The notes: a model not told the origin generated them from the letters alone. Shown: positions 8,166-19,521, numbered from the stretch's first letter. The stretch is 64,000 bases of DNA from Achromobacter pestifer (GCF_013267355.1 NZ_CP053985.1:3162001-3226000); one strand, 5' to 3'. Numbers and translations are program-made.

Positions 8166-8939
8166 CTACAGCGCGGTGTATCCGCCGTCCGCGCGTATGT
8201 CCGCGCCCGTGATGAACGATGCGGCATCGCTCATCAGGAAAACTGCCGTTTGCGCGATTTCGCCGGTGGTGCCGAGGCGTCCGGCTGGATACTTGGCCGA
8301 CAGCGCGGCGCTGGCAGCTTGCGCGCTGCCATAGCGTGCGACCAGCCTGCTGGTGAGCACCGCGCCCGGAGAAAGGCTCAGGCCGCGGATGCCGTCGGCC
8401 CCATGGTCCACCGCGATGGCGCGCGCCAGCGCGATCAGGCCGGCCTTGCTGGCGCCATAGGCGCCGCGGCCTGGCGCGGCGACGCTGCCCAGCTGCGATG
8501 CGATGTTCAGCACCACGCCGCCGCCGGTCCGCGCCATGTGAGGGATGGCGTGCTTGCTCATCAGCCATGCGCCGGTCAGGTTCACGTCCAGCGCCTGCCG
8601 CCATTGTTCCAGCGTCAAGTCCGCGACCTTGTTGCCCGGTGTGACGGTGGCGGCGTTGTTCACCAGGGCGTGGATGGCGCCCCAGCGCGCGGCTGTTTGT
8701 TCGACGGCTTCGCGGGTGGCGTCCGCGTCGGTCACGTCGCAGGCGCGCGCCAGCACGAGGGCATCCGGCGCGTCCAGTGTCCGGCGGCATTGGGCGAGCA
8801 GTTCTGGATCCCGGTCGAGCAGGGCCACGCGGGCGCCGGCAAGCAGGCAGTGGGCTGCAATCGCCTGACCCAGTCCGCCGGCCGCGCCGGTCACGATTAC
8901 CGTCTTGCCGCTCAGTGCGGGTATGCCTGTCGTCGTCAT
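8166..8939 (-). CDS. Short-chain dehydrogenase/reductase (SDR)
   Basis: A 257-residue NAD(P)-dependent oxidoreductase. The nucleotide-binding motif is TGAAGGLGQA near residue 18, the NNAA motif (LVNNAATVTP) follows, and the catalytic Tyr and Lys are in YGASKAGLI. The C-terminus, ITGADIRADGGYTAL, is typical of classical SDRs of the FabG-like group. An Asp in LLDRDPE at the end of beta-2 favours NAD over NADP. It overlaps the next SDR upstream by four bases, so the two are co-translated. The substrate is unknown; a hydroxyacid or cyclic alcohol linked to the local catabolic cluster is likely. Confidence 0.9.
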   Translation of the reverse strand: MTTTGIPALSGKTVIVTGAAGGLGQAIAAHCLLAGARVALLDRDPELLAQCRRTLDAPDALVLARACDVTDADATREAVEQTAARWGAIHALVNNAATVTPGNKVADLTLEQWRQALDVNLTGAWLMSKHAIPHMARTGGGVVLNIASQLGSVAAPGRGAYGASKAGLIALARAIAVDHGADGIRGLSLSPGAVLTSRLVARYGSAQAASAALSAKYPAGRLGTTGEIAQTAVFLMSDAASFITGADIRADGGYTAL

Positions 8940-9655
8940 AGCGGCATCGCTCCCAGCGAGGCGCCGCCGCAGACATAGAGCGTCTGTCCGGTGATGGCGC
9001 CAGCCTGCTCGCCCAGGAAGAAGGCGATGGCCGCGGCGACTTCACGCGCTTCGATCAGGCGCCCCAGCGGCAGGTCGACGCGCGGCGCGGCGCCGCGCTT
9101 TGGGTCGTGCAGCATCGGGGTGTCGACCGCGCCGGGCGCGACCACGTTGACGGTAATGCCGCGGACGATGAGTTCGGCCGCCAGGCTGCGCGCCAGGCCA
9201 ATCTGCGCGGACTTCGTCGCGGCGTAGGCCAGGCGGTGGGCGCGCCCCAGCACGGCGCGGCTGGACACCAGCGCGATGCGGCCGCGGCGGTCCGGCAGTT
9301 GCGGCGCCAGCGCGCGGACCAGCGCCATCGGCGCGACCCCGTGCAGTTGCCACAGCAATTCCGTGTCGTCTGGCCGCGTATCCAGCGCGCCGCCGGTGCG
9401 CACCACGCCGGCGCAATGCGCCAGGGCGGTCGGGGCGCAGTCGTCCAGCAGGGCGCACAGGCCACGCAAGGCGGCGGGGTCGGCCAGATCGCAACGCAGA
9501 TGGCGATACTGCCCATGGGCCGGGATGGCGGCAGGCGCGATGTCCACGCCCGTCACCCGCCAGCCCGACGCCAGCAGCAGCTCGGCCAGCGCCAGGCCGA
9601 TGCCGGACGATGAGCCCGTCAGGACGCAATGCGCCTGCGCATTCCGCTCAGTCAT
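8936..9655 (-). CDS. Short-chain dehydrogenase/reductase (SDR), second copy
   Basis: A 239-residue SDR. TGSSSGIGLA binds the cofactor and VDIAPAA supplies an Asp consistent with NAD. YAATKSAQIGL carries the catalytic Tyr and Lys, with a Ser in LVSSRAVLG before it. The end, ITGQTLYVCGGASLG, is classical. It overlaps the following SDR gene (ATGA type) and lies 10 bases after the lyase-family gene. It differs clearly from its neighbour, so the pair is not a recent tandem duplication; they may catalyse successive oxidations or act as a hetero-oligomer. Confidence 0.88.
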   Translation of the reverse strand: MTERNAQAHCVLTGSSSGIGLALAELLLASGWRVTGVDIAPAAIPAHGQYRHLRCDLADPAALRGLCALLDDCAPTALAHCAGVVRTGGALDTRPDDTELLWQLHGVAPMALVRALAPQLPDRRGRIALVSSRAVLGRAHRLAYAATKSAQIGLARSLAAELIVRGITVNVVAPGAVDTPMLHDPKRGAAPRVDLPLGRLIEAREVAAAIAFFLGEQAGAITGQTLYVCGGASLGAMPL

Positions 9656-9665
9656 GGCGAGGTAC

Positions 9666-10562
9666 TCAGTCGGCCAGCGTCGTCAGGCGCTTTTCCATGG
9701 CGCGCATCTGCTCGTAGCCCATCAGCTGCATGATGTCTTCGATGCCGACCAGCAGGTCGGGGCGGTCCGCCGGTTCACCGCTGGCAATCACGCCCTGCAT
9801 GACTTGCAAGGCCTGGCGCATGCCGTAGATGGCGGCAGCGGGCAGCATGCGCGGCAGGCTGATGCGCTTGACGCCGATTTCCTTCAGTCGGGGCAGCGGA
9901 ATCAGCGGCGTGGTGGGACGGTTGCGGATGCCGAATCCCATGTTGATGCTGACCGGGATGCCGGCGGCGTCGACCAGGCGCTTGATGTCGTCCTCGGTGC
10001 GCACGGCGTCGGGGAACAGCATGTCGGCGCCGGCCTTGGCATAGGCGCGGGCTCGCTTGACCGCACCTTCGATGCCTTCTATCGCCAGGGAGTCGGTACG
10101 GGCGATGATGACGAAGTCATCGTCGCGCCGCGCCAGGCAGGCCGCCTCGATTTTCTTGACCATTTCCGCCTCGCTCACCACATCCTTGCCGGGCATGTGG
10201 CCGCAACGCTTGGGGCTGACCTGGTCTTCGAGGTTGATGCCGGCGACGCCGGCTTCCTCGAACATCTGCACCGTGTGAAAGACGTTCACCGGGTTGCCGT
10301 AGCCGGTGTCGGCGTCAGCCGTGAGGGGAATGGAGACGGAACGCGCCAGGTGACGGCAATGGGTGACGTTTTCCGACAGGCCCATCACGCCGATGTCGGC
10401 GATGCCCAGCAGCGCATTCGACACGGCGGCGCCGCTGGTGCAAGCGGTCTTGAATCCCGCGGCCTCGACCAGGCGGATGCTGTATCCATCGTATACACCG
10501 GGGGAGACGATGAAGGGTTCGTTCTTCAGCAATTGCCGGAACTGGTGGCGCGGGTTGTTCAT
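9666..10562 (-). CDS. Isocitrate lyase/PEP mutase family lyase
   Basis: A 298-residue TIM-barrel enzyme. The start at 10562 follows TTTTGGAG nine bases upstream. FIVSPGVYDGYSIRLVEAAG opens the barrel, ADADTGYGNP binds Mg2+, and the active-site loop KRCGHMPGK carries Cys120, the mark of C-C lyases such as 2-methylisocitrate lyase rather than of PEP mutase. EDQ(VS) precedes it. The family splits 2-substituted isocitrates, malates or oxaloacetate. Its presence opposite an aconitase suggests a tricarboxylic or hydroxyacid intermediate. It follows the GntR gene with 22 bases between. The exact substrate is not decided by the motifs. Confidence 0.86.
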   Translation of the reverse strand: MNNPRHQFRQLLKNEPFIVSPGVYDGYSIRLVEAAGFKTACTSGAAVSNALLGIADIGVMGLSENVTHCRHLARSVSIPLTADADTGYGNPVNVFHTVQMFEEAGVAGINLEDQVSPKRCGHMPGKDVVSEAEMVKKIEAACLARRDDDFVIIARTDSLAIEGIEGAVKRARAYAKAGADMLFPDAVRTEDDIKRLVDAAGIPVSINMGFGIRNRPTTPLIPLPRLKEIGVKRISLPRMLPAAAIYGMRQALQVMQGVIASGEPADRPDLLVGIEDIMQLMGYEQMRAMEKRLTTLAD

Positions 10563-10584
10563 GTCGTACTGCTCCAAAAGGATG

Positions 10585-11307
10585 TCAGGCAGCCGAGACG
10601 GGGTGCCCGGCGATGCCGGACGCCCCTTCGGCCAGATGTTCAAAAAGGTGTTTCGCCGCGCGTTCGATGTGCGAGCGCATGAGCGATTCCGCCAGCTCGG
10701 CGTCGCGCGAGCGGATCGCGCGCAGGATCTGCCAGTGTTCGGCGTAGGCGTCGTCCTTGCGCTCCAGCACGGTGCCGGAATGCCGGCGGTAGACGCGCAG
10801 CAAGTGATAGAGGTCGCCGCAAAGGGCATTGATGATGCGGTTGTTGCCGCTGGCCCGCACGATGCGCTCATGGAAGTCGAAGACCCGCGGCGCGGACGCG
10901 CCGCCATTGGCCGCTTCCAGGCGGCGCTGGCGGTCCTGTTCCAGCTCGGCCAGCAATTGCGCGATTTCGTCGTCGCTCATGCGGCGGGTGGCCAGGTTGC
11001 AGGCCACGCCTTCCAGCGCCATGCGCATCTGGAACAGTTCCAGCGCGGATTCTGCCGACAGCGTCACTACGCGCGCCTTGATGTAGGGCTCGCGCGTGAT
11101 CAGCTGGATCCCCTGCAGGCGGCGCACGGCCTCCCGAACCGGACCACGGCTGACGCCGAATTCTTGCGCCAGCGCGACTTCATTGATGACGCTGCCCGGG
11201 GCCAGCCGGCCCTGGTAGATCGCGTCCAGCACCTGGTCGAACACCACGTCGGCCAGCGGGCCGGAGGCGTCTTCCTTGGTGGCGATGGAGATCGTGGCGG
11301 TGTTCAT
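10585..11307 (-). CDS. GntR-family regulator, FadR/FCD subgroup
   Basis: A 240-residue regulator. The N-terminal winged helix (about 15-80) contains APGSVINEVALAQEFGVSRGPVREAVRRL. The C-terminal all-helical FCD domain follows, with metal- or ligand-binding residues in FDFHERIVRASGN and the late SLMRSHIERA helix. It heads the leftward group and diverges from the aconitase operon. Three copies of a TTGACAC-type site lie in the 262-base intergenic region, one beside its own start codon and one over the likely aconitase -10. This fits autoregulation plus repression of both arms, relieved by a pathway intermediate. Confidence 0.92.
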   Translation of the reverse strand: MNTATISIATKEDASGPLADVVFDQVLDAIYQGRLAPGSVINEVALAQEFGVSRGPVREAVRRLQGIQLITREPYIKARVVTLSAESALELFQMRMALEGVACNLATRRMSDDEIAQLLAELEQDRQRRLEAANGGASAPRVFDFHERIVRASGNNRIINALCGDLYHLLRVYRRHSGTVLERKDDAYAEHWQILRAIRSRDAELAESLMRSHIERAAKHLFEHLAEGASGIAGHPVSAA

Positions 11308-11350
11308 AGTGTTGACAGCCTATCAAAGGAATTTAAAAAGTGTCAACTCT
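11306..11350 (-). promoter_or_regulatory. GntR operators and promoter at the regulator gene
   Basis: Two copies of the site seen at the aconitase promoter lie here. ATAGTGTTGACA begins at 11306, touching the GntR start codon. AGTGTCAACTCT (11339-11350) is the reverse orientation. On the minus strand the latter supplies TTGACA (11341-11346) as a good -35; the -10 about 17 bases on is poor. The arrangement implies autoregulation. Confidence 0.6.
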
Positions 11351-11534
11351 TTTGGAGTTGTCTTTGTTGTGTACGCAGTGCTGGATTGCGAGCAGCGCTA
11401 TGGGTAATTCGCCTATTTTATCGGATAATTTCAGGGTTATCCCTAGACAAAAGAGGTTCGGCAACCTATCTACACTTTCGTTGGCTCGTCTCGAAACTGT
11501 ATTTTCCAAATTCACAATTCGGATGGATTCAAGC

Positions 11535-11554
11535 AATAGTGTTGACACTATTAT
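11535..11554 (+). promoter_or_regulatory. Palindromic operator over the aconitase promoter -10
   Basis: AATAGTGT (11535-11542), a TG centre and ACACTATT (11545-11552) form a perfect 8+2+8 palindrome. It shares ATAGTGTTGACA with the site at 11306. TATTAT (11549-11554) is a plausible -10, placing the transcript start near 11561, nine bases before the ATG. A bound FadR-type dimer would block the promoter. Confidence 0.65.
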
Positions 11555-11569
11555 TTCGTAAGCCGTAAG

Positions 11570-14305
<2,736 letters not shown>

Positions 14306-14335
14306 TAACGCGCATTTCCCGGGAAAAACGACATC

Positions 14336-15697
14336 ATGCTGGATCTCCTACTTACCAATGCAAGACTGTATTTGCCGCGGCAGGGGCTGACCGAGGGCGT
14401 GCTGGGCGTCATCGACGGCCGCATCGCCATCATCGCCGAGCCGGGCACGCCGCTGGAGGCTCGCGAGACCATAGACTGCCAGGGTCTTTGGGTGTTGCCG
14501 GGCCTGATCGATCCGCATGTGCACTTCGGCTTCGGCTCGCCGGAAACCGACTTCGAAACCGAGTCGCGCTTCGCCGCGCTGGGCGGAACCACCTCCGTGC
14601 TGTCCTTCCACCGTTCGGCGGACATCCGCGAGTCCTTTGACAAGGTGCGTGACCGCGCCCTGTCGCAAAGCTGCGTGGATTTCGGTTTCCATTTCGGCAT
14701 CACCAGCAATCTGCACGTGGAGACGCTGGAGGAAATCTCGCGCCGCTTCAACGTGAATTCCTACAAGCTCTACATGATGTACAAGGGCGCGGCGGGCCTG
14801 TCCAAGGGTTTTACCGACATCGACGACGGCCTGCTGTATTCGGCGCTGCGCGCCACCGCGGCGATTCCGGGCGCGATCATGGGCGTGCATTGCGAAAACG
14901 TCGAAGTGATTCCCGTCCTGCGGGATCCGTTGCGCGCCGCCGGCCGCGACGACCTGAAAGCCTGGAACGAGCAGAGCCCGGACTTCCTGGAGGCGGAAAA
15001 CGTACACCGCGTCTGCTACTTCGCGGCCAAGACCGGCGCGGCGGTCAACATCGTGCACCTGAGCAGCCGCGAGGCGCTGGACGAGGCGCGGCGCCACCGG
15101 CGCACGCCGGACGCGCCGCCCATCTACGTCGAGACCTGCCCGCACTATCTGTTCCTGAACGACGAATCGCCCGCCGGGACCTATGCCAAGGTCAACCCGC
15201 CAGTGCGCGGGCAGGACGATGTGGATGCGATGTGGGAGGGCGTGCTGGACGGTTCCATTACCACCATCGGCACCGACCACGTGCCGCGCAAGCGCGCTAC
15301 CAAGGACACCGACATCTGGGCCGCCAGCAACGGTTTTCCCGGCACTGGCCTGATGCTGCCGATTCTGCTGCACGAGGGTTATCACCGCCGCGGCGTGCCG
15401 CTGGAAACGCTGATGAAGGTCAGCGCGGAGAATTCCGCCCGCATCTATCGCATGCCGGGCAAGGGCAGCATCGAGATCGGCAAGGACGCCGACCTGGTGC
15501 TGGTGGACCCCGACCTGGAGCGCACCGTCGATCCCGCCACGCTCGAATCCAATTCCGATTACTCGCCCTACGAGGGGATGACCCTGAAGGGCTGGCCCGT
15601 GCGCACCCTGGTGCGCGGGCGCACCGTGGCGCTGGACGGCCGCATCACCGATGCCGCGCGCAGCAACCCGGGCGGCCGCTATCTCAAGCGTCTTTGA
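14336..15697 (+). CDS. Cyclic amidohydrolase (hydantoinase/dihydropyrimidinase family)
   Basis: A 453-residue metal-dependent hydrolase of cyclic amides. The metal site is complete: His61 and His63 in DPHVHFG, the carboxylatable Lys144 in SYKLYMMYKG, His in VETCPHYL, the His of IVHLSSRE, and Asp314 in IGTDHVPRK. KGSIEIGKDADLVLVDPD is the usual end of the barrel, leading to the small beta-sandwich. Length and order fit D-hydantoinase, dihydropyrimidinase and allantoinase, which open five- or six-membered ureide or imide rings. It lies 30 bases after the aconitase gene and 33 before the isochorismatase-family amidase, so ring opening followed by amide hydrolysis is the likely sequence. The ring substrate is unknown. 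Confidence 0.9.
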   Translation: MLDLLLTNARLYLPRQGLTEGVLGVIDGRIAIIAEPGTPLEARETIDCQGLWVLPGLIDPHVHFGFGSPETDFETESRFAALGGTTSVLSFHRSADIRESFDKVRDRALSQSCVDFGFHFGITSNLHVETLEEISRRFNVNSYKLYMMYKGAAGLSKGFTDIDDGLLYSALRATAAIPGAIMGVHCENVEVIPVLRDPLRAAGRDDLKAWNEQSPDFLEAENVHRVCYFAAKTGAAVNIVHLSSREALDEARRHRRTPDAPPIYVETCPHYLFLNDESPAGTYAKVNPPVRGQDDVDAMWEGVLDGSITTIGTDHVPRKRATKDTDIWAASNGFPGTGLMLPILLHEGYHRRGVPLETLMKVSAENSARIYRMPGKGSIEIGKDADLVLVDPDLERTVDPATLESNSDYSPYEGMTLKGWPVRTLVRGRTVALDGRITDAARSNPGGRYLKRL

Positions 15698-15730
15698 ACT
15701 GAACCTACTCTCTTTCTGGCAGGCACTACC

Positions 15731-16456
15731 ATGAGCGATACCAAGCGAATCTGGGACGATTTTCTGACCGAGCGCGACAAGCAGGTGCTGGCGCAAGCCG
15801 GCTACGGCAAACGCGGCGGCTTCGGCAAGCGCCCGGCCCTGTTCATCATCGACGTGCAGTACAACTTTTGCGGGGATACGCCCCAGGACATCCTGGAAGG
15901 CCTGAAGCAGTACCGCACCCACTGCGGCCGCGAGGCCTGGGACGCGGTGGCGCATATCGTGCCGCTGCTGGAACTGGCGCGCGACAAGAACATTCCGGTC
16001 TTCTATACCGAAAGCGGCCGCCGCGCCGATCTGCTGGACAGCGGCGTGCAGGTGGGCAAGAACCATCGCGGCGGCGAGAAAACCGTGCTGGCCAATACCC
16101 ACGCCACGCAGACCGTGGAGCCGTTGGCGCCGCGGCCGCAGGACATCCGCATCACCAAGCAGAAGCCGTCCTGCTTCTTCGGCACCATCTTCATGAGCCA
16201 CTTGAACTTCCTGGACGTGGACACGCTGATCCTGGTGGGTTGCACCTCGTCGGGCTGCCTGCGCGCCACCACGGTGGACGCCTATTCGTACAATTTCAAG
16301 GTCATCATTCCCGAAGAGGCCGCATTCGACCGCTTCCAGGCTAGCCATGCCATGAGCCTGTTCGACCTGAACTGCAAGTATGCCGACGTGATTCCCTCGC
16401 GCGAGGTACAGGACTACCTGCGCAACCTGCCCGCGCCCGCCGCGGAACAGGCCTGA
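15731..16456 (+). CDS. Isochorismatase-family amidase (N-carbamoylsarcosine amidase-like)
   Basis: A 241-residue cysteine hydrolase. The catalytic triad of the family is present: Asp41 (FIIDVQYNF), Lys145 (KQKPSCFFGT) and the nucleophile Cys176 (LVGCTSSGCLRATTVDAY). The long N-terminus (about 30 residues before the core) and the S-S-G-C-L-R-A-T-T motif resemble N-carbamoylsarcosine amidase, maleamate amidase and biuret hydrolase rather than true isochorismatase. It should release ammonia, or ammonia and CO2, from a linear amide or carbamoyl acid. Placed directly after a cyclic amidohydrolase, it probably takes the ring-opened product. Seven bases separate it from the CobW gene. Confidence 0.88.
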   Translation: MSDTKRIWDDFLTERDKQVLAQAGYGKRGGFGKRPALFIIDVQYNFCGDTPQDILEGLKQYRTHCGREAWDAVAHIVPLLELARDKNIPVFYTESGRRADLLDSGVQVGKNHRGGEKTVLANTHATQTVEPLAPRPQDIRITKQKPSCFFGTIFMSHLNFLDVDTLILVGCTSSGCLRATTVDAYSYNFKVIIPEEAAFDRFQASHAMSLFDLNCKYADVIPSREVQDYLRNLPAPAAEQA

Positions 16457-16463
16457 GCCGCCC

Positions 16464-17456
16464 ATGTCCACGACCGCCGGACCGTTGCCGGTCTACCTGC
16501 TGACGGGTTTCCTGGGCAGCGGCAAGACCACGCTGCTGTCGCGCCTGGTGCGCAGCCCGCGCTTTGCCGACACGGCGGTGGTCATCAACGAGTTCGGCGA
16601 GATCGGCCTGGACCACATGTTGGTCGGTAGCGCCGACGACACCGACGTGGTGCTGCTGGATTCCGGCTGCCTATGCTGCGCGGCGACCAGTTCGCTGCAG
16701 GACACGCTGGAGTCGCTCTATTACCGGCGCCAGCGCGGCGAGATCCCCGCGTTCACGCGGGTAGTGGTGGAAACCTCCGGATTGGCGGATCCCTGCCCGG
16801 TCATCAATACGCTGGCGGCGGATCCGCTCATTGCCCGCCACTATCGCTTCGGCGGCGTGGTGGCGACGGCGGACGCGTTGCATGGCATGGCTGCGCTGGA
16901 CGCGTACCGCGAGGCCAGCACCCAGATCGCCATCGCCGACCGCATCGCGCTGACCAAGGCCGATCTGGCTGATGAGGCCGCCATCGGTGCGCTGCGCGCC
17001 GCGTTGCGCGGCTATAACGCCAGCGCACCCATCCGCGCGGTGTCGCCAGATACCGTGGATGAGGATGCGCCCGCGCTGTTCGACGGACTGCGCGCCGAAC
17101 ATCTGGATGTTGCGGCGCTGAGGGCGGCGCCCGCCGCGGGGCCCCTGGCGCACGTGTTGCGCTACGGCATCGTGTCCTATGCCTACACACAGAGCCGGCC
17201 AGTGGGCTGGGAGGACTATGCGCGCTGGACCAGGCATATGCAGCGCCAGGTCGGCGACCGGCTATTGCGTGCGAAAGGGATCTTGCACTGGACGGACGGG
17301 ACCCTGCGCGCCGTGCATGGCGTGCGGCATGTCTTTTCCGTGCCCGAGCCTGTCGCGGGGGCGGAGGGCGCGGCGCGCGCGGGCGCCATGGTCCTGATCG
17401 TGCAGGACATGTCGGCGGAGGACGTGGGCGAGGCGATTCGGCCGTTGGGTTTGTGA
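16464..17456 (+). CDS. CobW/COG0523-family metal chaperone GTPase
   Basis: A 330-residue G3E GTPase. Walker A is TGFLGSGKTTLL near residue 15, VINEFGEIGLDH follows, and the metal-binding CxCC motif is Cys69-Leu-Cys-Cys (SGCLCCAATS). Switch/Walker residues ETSGLADP and the guanine motif LTKADL are present, then a small CobW C-terminal domain with FSVPEP. The family loads metals (Zn, Co, Fe) into client enzymes. In this operon the client is most likely the cyclic amidohydrolase, whose binuclear site needs metal; this is inferred from position only. The next gene converges 33 bases on. Confidence 0.9.
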   Translation: MSTTAGPLPVYLLTGFLGSGKTTLLSRLVRSPRFADTAVVINEFGEIGLDHMLVGSADDTDVVLLDSGCLCCAATSSLQDTLESLYYRRQRGEIPAFTRVVVETSGLADPCPVINTLAADPLIARHYRFGGVVATADALHGMAALDAYREASTQIAIADRIALTKADLADEAAIGALRAALRGYNASAPIRAVSPDTVDEDAPALFDGLRAEHLDVAALRAAPAAGPLAHVLRYGIVSYAYTQSRPVGWEDYARWTRHMQRQVGDRLLRAKGILHWTDGTLRAVHGVRHVFSVPEPVAGAEGAARAGAMVLIVQDMSAEDVGEAIRPLGL

Positions 17457-17488
17457 CGCTGCACCGCTGACACGCGAAGCGCCAGCGT

Positions 17489-18292
17489 TCAGGGGCGCGC
17501 GCCGTTGCCCAGGTGCAACGCCACCACTTCCGTATCCGCGCCGGCCAGGCCCGGATACCGAGTCCTGACCTGGGGATCGTGCCCCGGCACGATGTGGTCG
17601 GGCGATTCCGCGAACTTCAGCAGGATTTCATAGCCCGCCAGCATGTCGGCGACGTTGTCGACGATGGGAAACGGTGCGTCCCGGCCCAGGTTGTCGTAGT
17701 AGTGGCTGGCGTCCGAGGCCAACACCATCCAGCCCCGCGCGGTGTGCACGCGCACCGCCTGCAGTCCGCGGGTGTGGCCGCCGATGTGCAGCAGCTGCAG
17801 GCCCGGCGCGAGTTCGTCGTGGCCGTGGTAGAACGCCACGCGCTTGTCGTACACGCCCCGCACCACGTCGACCACGTCTTCCACCGCATAGGCGTGACGC
17901 AGCATGTCGAAGCGCATATTGCAGCCGCAGGCGTAATGCAGCTCGCTTTCCTGCAGATGCAAGCGGGCTTGCGGCAGCTTGCGGATGTTGCCCGCGTGGT
18001 CGTAGTGCAGATGCGTGACGATGACGTCGCGGATGTCGGCGGGCGCGATGCCGAGCTTCTCCAATGCCTCGATCGGGCAGCGCAGGAATTCGCGGCCGCG
18101 GGCGCGGGCGGCCTCTGCATTGAATCCCGTGTCGACGAGGTAGACGCGTTGGCCGTTGCGGATGACCCAGACGAAGTAGTCCATCGGCATCGGACCGTCG
18201 TGCGGGTCCGGGGGCGTGATGAAGTTCTGGCTGCGCTGGCGTGCCACGGTGGCGTAGCGCAGGGCATAGACTTCGTAATGGGGCAGCGTCAT
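17489..18292 (-). CDS. Metallo-beta-lactamase-fold hydrolase (lactonase-like)
   Basis: A 267-residue MBL-fold enzyme. The start at 18292 overlaps the stop of the upstream hydrolase gene (ATGA). The zinc motif THLHYDHAG gives His94, His96, Asp98 and His99, with further ligands in the HIGGHTRGLQ and LASDASHYYDN segments and a late His in VPGHDP. Length and the N-terminal YALRYATVARQ point to the N-acyl homoserine lactonase (AiiA/AttM) branch. Members open lactones or act on other esters. It is the last gene of an operon with a Liv-type importer, so a catabolic lactone or ester is as likely as a signal molecule. Confidence 0.88.
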   Translation of the reverse strand: MTLPHYEVYALRYATVARQRSQNFITPPDPHDGPMPMDYFVWVIRNGQRVYLVDTGFNAEAARARGREFLRCPIEALEKLGIAPADIRDVIVTHLHYDHAGNIRKLPQARLHLQESELHYACGCNMRFDMLRHAYAVEDVVDVVRGVYDKRVAFYHGHDELAPGLQLLHIGGHTRGLQAVRVHTARGWMVLASDASHYYDNLGRDAPFPIVDNVADMLAGYEILLKFAESPDHIVPGHDPQVRTRYPGLAGADTEVVALHLGNGARP

Positions 18293-19521
18293 GCGAGGAC
18301 TCCGGTGGTACGCAGGCGGGCCAGCTCGGGCCGCAGATATTCCAGCAGGCGTTGCGGGTTCTCCACCATGGGGAAGTGTCCCAGTTCGGGCATGGCCTGG
18401 AACCGTGCGCCGGGGATCAGGGCCGCCACACGCCGAGAATCCTCCGGGCTGGCCGAGTAATCGTAGGCGCCGGTCAGCAGCGATATGCCGAAGGCGCCGG
18501 CATTCAGGCCGGCCAGGTCGCGGGCCGCGTCGAAGTCCTCGCTGTAGAACCAGAGGTCGTTGGCGTAGACGTTGAAGCCGCCTTGCGAGTAGATCCAGGC
18601 CGCCTCGCGCCGGGCTTGCAGCGTGGCGGCGGGGCCCATCAGTCCGCGCACGTAGGCGGGGTTGTGCGCGGCCTGGTTGACCTGGGGGTGGCACAGCAGG
18701 GGGGTGCGGCGTCCGGCCGCCTGGTAGGGCGCCTCCAGCGCGACCACGCCGGCCACGTCGGCGGGGCTGCGCGCCGCCGCCACCAGCGCCATCGCCGCGC
18801 CCATCGAGCAGCCCAGCAGCGCCGCCGGCCCGCCCGCGACCTGGCGGATCACCGCCAGACAGGTCTGCAGATAGGTCTCGCGCGTGAGGCCCGCATCGAT
18901 CCACGCCTGGCCGGGCAGCGGCATGCTGCGCCCGTGCCCGGGCATGTCGAAGGCGATCATGCGCCATTGCCGGCGCAGCCCAGGGTCCGTCATCAGCGCG
19001 TGGTACTGCCGGGAATCCGCGCCCGCCGTGTGCAGCATCAGCAGCGCCGGCCCGGCCGCCAGCCCGCTGGTTTCATAGTAGATGGAGGTTTGCGCCGCGC
19101 CGGTATCGATCGTGGCGTAGGAGCCGGCAATCGCGCCGCGGTCGAGCAGGTCCGGCGTGGCGTCAAGCTGGCCGCGCAGGATCTCGAACAGCCGCTCCAG
19201 CGGGTGCAGGGCCTGGGCGATGGCCAGCGCATCGCCCGTGACGCGCAGGCCTTGCGCCTGGCGGCGGGCCGCGGTGAAGGAGTGGTAGCCCGGGGGCGGG
19301 GTGTCGCTGAGCAGCTTGCGCCAGGTTTCCGGCGGCGCGCTGAGGGTGATGCATTGGGAGGGGGCGGTGGGCTGGCCGGCCCAGGCGGTCACGCGCTCTT
19401 GCGCCGCGGGGCCGGCCTGCAGCCAGAGGGCGCAGGGCAGGCCGCGCGCGGCCAGGATGAACTCGCTATCCTGCTGCGCCTGGGCCGCCGCGGCCCTTAG
19501 CTTCTGAACGATCGCGTTCAC
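18289..19521 (-). CDS. Alpha/beta hydrolase with extra N-terminal SCP2-like domain
   Basis: A 410-residue two-domain protein. Residues about 1-115 form an unusual extra domain (AARGLPCALWLQAG ... APPETWRKLLSDTPPPGYHSF ... LHPLERLFEILRGQ) that looks like the SCP2 sterol/lipid-binding fold. Residues about 130-405 are an alpha/beta hydrolase: the oxyanion region LLMLHTAGADSRQ, FDMPGHGRS, the nucleophile Ser239 in GCSMG, a late acid in LTGAYDYS and the His in PELGHFPM. Most such hydrolases lack the N-terminal module. It overlaps the GntR gene upstream by 56 bases and the MBL gene downstream by four, so all three are co-expressed. Substrate unknown, probably an ester, lactone or ring-cleavage product. 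Confidence 0.85.
   Translation of the reverse strand: MNAIVQKLRAAAAQAQQDSEFILAARGLPCALWLQAGPAAQERVTAWAGQPTAPSQCITLSAPPETWRKLLSDTPPPGYHSFTAARRQAQGLRVTGDALAIAQALHPLERLFEILRGQLDATPDLLDRGAIAGSYATIDTGAAQTSIYYETSGLAAGPALLMLHTAGADSRQYHALMTDPGLRRQWRMIAFDMPGHGRSMPLPGQAWIDAGLTRETYLQTCLAVIRQVAGGPAALLGCSMGAAMALVAAARSPADVAGVVALEAPYQAAGRRTPLLCHPQVNQAAHNPAYVRGLMGPAATLQARREAAWIYSQGGFNVYANDLWFYSEDFDAARDLAGLNAGAFGISLLTGAYDYSASPEDSRRVAALIPGARFQAMPELGHFPMVENPQRLLEYLRPELARLRTTGVLA

Noticed and set aside
14348..16471. A 700-codon minus-strand frame opposite the amidohydrolase and amidase genes
   Set aside because: It has no family features and both overlapped plus-strand genes have intact catalytic residues.
17450..17500. 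ACGCTG ... CAGCGT near the CobW stop as a terminator
   Set aside because: The arms are short, separated by about 20 bases and lack a T-run.
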